Shown one piece after another: positions 60,647-64,000 of a DNA stretch of 64,000 nt. Both the position numbers and the translations under genes were made by a program. Numbering within the stretch: the stretch's first letter is position 1; the number at the start of each line of letters is the position of its first letter. Source of the DNA: Rotaria sordida (Eukaryota; Rotifera; Eurotatoria; Philodinida; Philodinidae). The notes under the pieces were generated by a model. That model was given only the letters and a program-made list of their open reading frames with translations, was not told the origin of the DNA and made no database searches. The stretch spans positions 57,596 through 121,595 of the forward strand of contig CAJNOL010000580.1 of assembly GCA_905250125.1 (NCBI GenBank), given 5' to 3'.

Positions 60647-61019
60647 ATTCAGCAAAGAGTTTTACGTAATAGGTATGAATAATAAAATGTTTATGTGGAG
60701 ACACGTGTAGAATAATAAGAAATTACTTCGTTTGCGTGAGAATATATATCCAAAGATATAAGTTGTTTCTGGCATAGAGTCGAAGTTTCATTTGTACGAG
60801 AGAACGCGTTGAAAGAGAAAAGAAAAATAATATACCAGAATTTACTAGAGCGAGGTAGAATGCAAGAAATAAGCATGTCAGAACGCAAGAGACAGCAGAT
60901 ACACACATAGCAGTGCGGGATGATGACGCCGTAATCTTGTCAAGAAAAGAGAAAAAGAGAGGAGTCCTTTCGATAGAATCTAAACAATATTATAATGATG
61001 GTAATATCTGCAAAAATTC

Positions 61020-61057
61020 AAAACGTATATATACGTGATCCGTTACCAAAGGATTAA
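61020..61057. mobile_element. Terminus of the piggyBac element with TTAA target site
   Basis: On the complement the end reads TTAATCCTTTGGTAACGG followed by a palindromic ACGTATATATACGT. The YCCTTTGG start is shared with the derivative at 24069. It lies about 400 bp upstream of the transposase ATG, the expected 5' end. No partner end was found on the other side. Confidence 0.6.
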
Positions 61058-62362
61058 TATAGCTGACTGAATACCTATATTAAATAATATTATAATACGA
61101 AAATGAATTTATTAGAGAGATAAGCAAAATCCGTCGTTTTTCTCGTTCGAATATAAAGTCACTGAAAGAAAAACAAATCATTTTCAGATTATTTATCTTT
61201 CGACAGCATCAGATTGAATTGAAATAATAATATAAAACATTCCATTCTTAGACTAAAAATCTTATACTTTTATTTTTCTCATCTTAAAACATTGTCATTG
61301 AGCACTCTGACAAATGTCCACTATTTTCTTCTTTGCCTTGTGTGTATGCGTATGCATCCTTCTCTTCTATCTTTTTCCGATGGATTATCTATATCCATCG
61401 TCCTATATATAGATCTAGGTCATTCTTTTTTCTCTCTATCACTTGACAAAAATGATTTTCAATGTAAATGTAGGACATCTATCAACTGGTATATTTCAAA
61501 AGTCGTTGTCAGTGAATAATGTCAATCGATGAACATAAAATAGGTATTTACTCAAAGATATTCATCGTATATTTGTTACTATAAAGTAATATTATTATTT
61601 GATTATTTAAATGATGAAATCTTGTGAACAAATAATTGAAATGTTATTTTAAATCTATATTAAGATTTCCAGTTTGATGCTCTTATGTCAATAGTATATG
61701 AATAACCAATGGATCTATACATTTATACTAATTATTCATTTTCATGTTTTATTTATATTGAAATAAGTTGATCTTTATTCATGTTGTATAGATTAATGTT
61801 TACATATTTATTTACAATGGAATAACATCAACTAGACAAAAGTTATGCTCCACCTTAATATAATTATTGAAGATAATTAAGATTGAATATATATTGGTTG
61901 AAAGATTCGAATATTAATAATCGTATAGATATTCAAGGTGTTTTGAATGAAGTACGTCGAAAATTTCTATTTTAACATCAATATGATCAGATTTGAAAAT
62001 AATTATCAAAGCCTTTTTATACGTATCATCGTTAAAGATATTCTATCATATAATTAATTTCCTCCATCGATTTCATGCTTGAACACTTAGCGTATTTCAA
62101 TCTTTGCTTAAAGTCTAAATTTGCTCATTTATTTGGGTAGGTTTGTTGAAAATAGGAGGCGAATATATAAAAAGATAGTCGGCCAATACAAATTGATTTG
62201 TTTCGTTGAGTCTCTTTTTCTTTTGTCATATTTTCGCTTGATATGATTCACATAAGGACGTGACAGTTAGATATATACCTCTTTCTCTTCTTTCTTAACT
62301 TGCCTATATATGTATGTTTTATTTTAGTCGTTTGCACACAATCCGTATCGTGAATAATAGTT
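61058..62362. other. Intergenic sequence and putative 5' region of the next gene
   Basis: No coding feature. A TATA-like ATATATAAAAAG lies at about 62164-62175, and an acceptor-like TTTTATTTTAG at about 62317-62327 precedes the ATG at 62363, so a 5' UTR intron or trans-splice acceptor is possible. Both are weak in this AT-rich context. Confidence 0.35.
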
Positions 62363-62817
62363 ATGGCTGGTGCTATGGCTGGTGCAATCGATGAACAACC
62401 ACATATATACATCAAATTATCGAACAAAGAAAAAAAACAAAATGTTACTATGAATTATCCATTATTCTTGGAATTCGAACAATATACACCAGGAAAAGGT
62501 ACAAGAGAAAAAACTGTTCATGATACGATATATCATAACCTTGATTCACCACGTGAAGACAACAAAGTTCAATTAACGTTAAAAACTTTACCTGTAAATA
62601 AAACGGTTATCATTTGGGTCTGACCATCACCGACGCAAATTATGTCAAATTTATTGCCAAAACACCGGTGGTATTATCAGATGCTGGTATGATTGATACA
62701 GGTTTACATCTAACATCCAGAACATTTTATGTGCAAAGAAAAAATCCTACAAGTGCTGCTGAAGATGAAGTATATTCTTCTTACGACGATCAAACTTATT
62801 TAGGAAACTGTTCTTAA
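62363..62817 (+). pseudogene. Unrecognised protein, one frameshift
   Basis: The frame from ATG 62363 begins with a duplicated MAGA (MAGAMAGAIDEQPHIYIKLS) and stops at 62623 after LPVNKTVIIWV. The following frame begins exactly there with GLTITDANYVKFIAKTPVVL and runs to a stop at 62817 (SSYDDQTYLGNCS). Both halves have the same composition, with alternating polar/hydrophobic residues suggesting a beta-rich fold, and read as one ~150 aa protein split by a one-base change in the GGG at about 62615-62617. No signal peptide, membrane segment or known motif is visible. It could be a recent pseudogene, an assembly error or a programmed frameshift. I do not recognise the family. Confidence 0.6.
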
Positions 62818-63565
62818 AAAGTTTTTTATTATTTGAAAGTTGTGATATTGTCATTTCTCTTCATTTATAATTCTTGTTTTTTTTTACTAAACTCATCTGT
62901 TGAATAAAATAAATTTGAAAAACATTCTAACTTCTTGTGTTATAATAATATGTGTTATTAGCAGTTGTTTATTTGTTTAGAAAGCTAACGATAGTGAGTT
63001 GAGATTAATCATATAGTCTATGATTAAATAAAATCGAAATGTCTACGACGATTTTAAAAGGTTCTGAAAATAATTCTCGTCTCAAATAAAAACAATTTCG
63101 ATGGAATTAAAAGTAAAGATGATTTCTATATTGTCGATTGAAGAAGCACAAAAAAGTCACATCCGTTGATGATAATGACTCTTTTTCTTTTCAAAACTTT
63201 TCAATAGTATTACTATTAGATTTTTTAATTTCAATTGCTTCCACCTATATCTTCCATAGCTCCTAAATCTCTCATACCGGTGTTTAATTACTTTCCCAGG
63301 AAGTTCGTAAAATCCACCATATGAAATAATATCAGTTCAAGTACATATTAATTAGATTTGTTTTTTACTTAAAATGTCCTAATTTGTTTATTAAATCTAT
63401 TTTTCATTTTTTTTGCTTTTTACAGAAAAGAAAAAAGAAGAGCCTTTCAAATTCTATACATTTACTTTTTTTTTTTATTTTCGATTTTATAAAAATTAAT
63501 TAATAATAATCTTTAGTTTTCGATTTGATTTATTTAAAATATGTTTATCTGATTCATATTATTAA
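62818..63565. other. AT-rich intergenic sequence
   Basis: AATAAA-type poly(A) signals follow the gene (about 62905). Nothing else was seen. Confidence 0.45.
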
Positions 63566-63569
63566 GAGA

Positions 63570-64000
63570 ACGTCCGCGATAGGATCACCCCACTCTCCAT
63601 ATAGGCCGTCGGGAAAAATTTTTTTTCTCGATTTAGTAATCTCAAATGAAAGGTCTAGTTAAACCATAGCCAAATCCAAAATATTAGAGGATTTGGTTTT
63701 ACCTATGAAAAATGCGAGCTAAAACAAGTTTCAAAGGTCGATTTTGACCCTGAAAAGTCGCTAAAAAGGGTATGCTCAGTATTTTGACATTTTCTCATTA
63801 ACAGTTTGACCGTTTGAAGTCTGACACGTCTCATTAGATAGAGAACAGTATAGGCTACAAATTTATCCTATTCAAATGAGCGATATATAGTGTAAACGAA
63901 ACGCTAAAGATTAAAAACCGTCCAAATCCCAAGAAATCTTACTTTCCGGGATTGCAGTATTTTGGGCTTTTCCCGAGCTATGTACGAGATACTGGAATGA
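63570..64000. repeat. Edge of a GC-richer repeat-like tract, cut by the window end
   Basis: Composition shifts abruptly at about 63570 to mixed non-coding sequence like that at 21.4-22.4 kb. There is no open frame. It is probably the start of another transposon-derived repeat. Confidence 0.35.

Noticed and set aside
61292-61519. 75-codon plus-strand frame
   Set aside because: Composition is unlike the host genes, there are no splice sites, and it lies in otherwise non-coding sequence.

Overview
The window looks like AT-rich (about three quarters AT by eye) animal nuclear DNA. Introns are mostly 35-90 bp, genes are small, and transposon remnants of many classes are packed between and inside genes. 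Gene content (a Tctex1 dynein light chain, a LETM1-domain protein, a BAR-RhoGAP protein, a PAN-domain membrane protein), the short GT-AG introns and the TE mix fit a bdelloid rotifer of the Rotaria type. This is an inference from composition and family content, not from a marker gene.

Layout. 1-1450 is a dead FLYWCH/MULE transposase. 2494-5318 (minus) holds a three-exon Tctex1-domain gene and a small single-pass membrane protein. 7584-8802 is a 1.2 kb inverted-repeat element. 10072-16121 (plus) is a four-exon LETMD1-like gene. Its 4.9 kb last intron carries a 3.2 kb inverted-repeat element, and a 619 bp foldback element is nested inside the left arm of that. 16258-18488 (minus) is a three-exon type II membrane protein with a C-terminal PAN/Apple domain. 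19.5-25 kb is repeat-rich: a Tc1-like MITE, a piggyBac deletion derivative and a 100 bp assembly gap. 25.1-27 kb holds broken coding sequence, including an RRM-like/coiled-coil pseudogene. 30-34 kb holds three MITE-like elements.

34067-34555 (plus) is an intact histidine phosphatase. 37424-42031 (plus) is an 11-exon BAR plus RhoGAP gene of the ARHGAP17/44/SH3BP1 group. 42463-43895 is a mariner-like relic with long TIRs. 44346-47669 is a dead RTE-like LINE (minus) between perfect 12 bp target-site duplications. 48291-50027 (plus) is an intronless gamma-glutamyltranspeptidase family gene and a candidate for horizontal transfer. 53583-53796 is a hAT MITE. 54277-55755 (plus) is a two-exon gene of unknown function. 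57.9-58.5 kb is a broken very-large-GTPase (VLIG-type) gene. 59318-60646 (minus) is a piggyBac transposase with its catalytic aspartates but a cut C-terminus. 62363-62817 (plus) is an unrecognised gene with a single frameshift. The last 430 bp look like the edge of another repeat.

The host genes look like ordinary, unrelated housekeeping and signalling genes rather than one pathway. The unusual part is the transposon record, where an in-window empty site, clean target-site duplications and shared termini allow several insertion events to be read directly. Splice models were built by eye from GT-AG sites and reading-frame continuity and have not been tested against transcripts.
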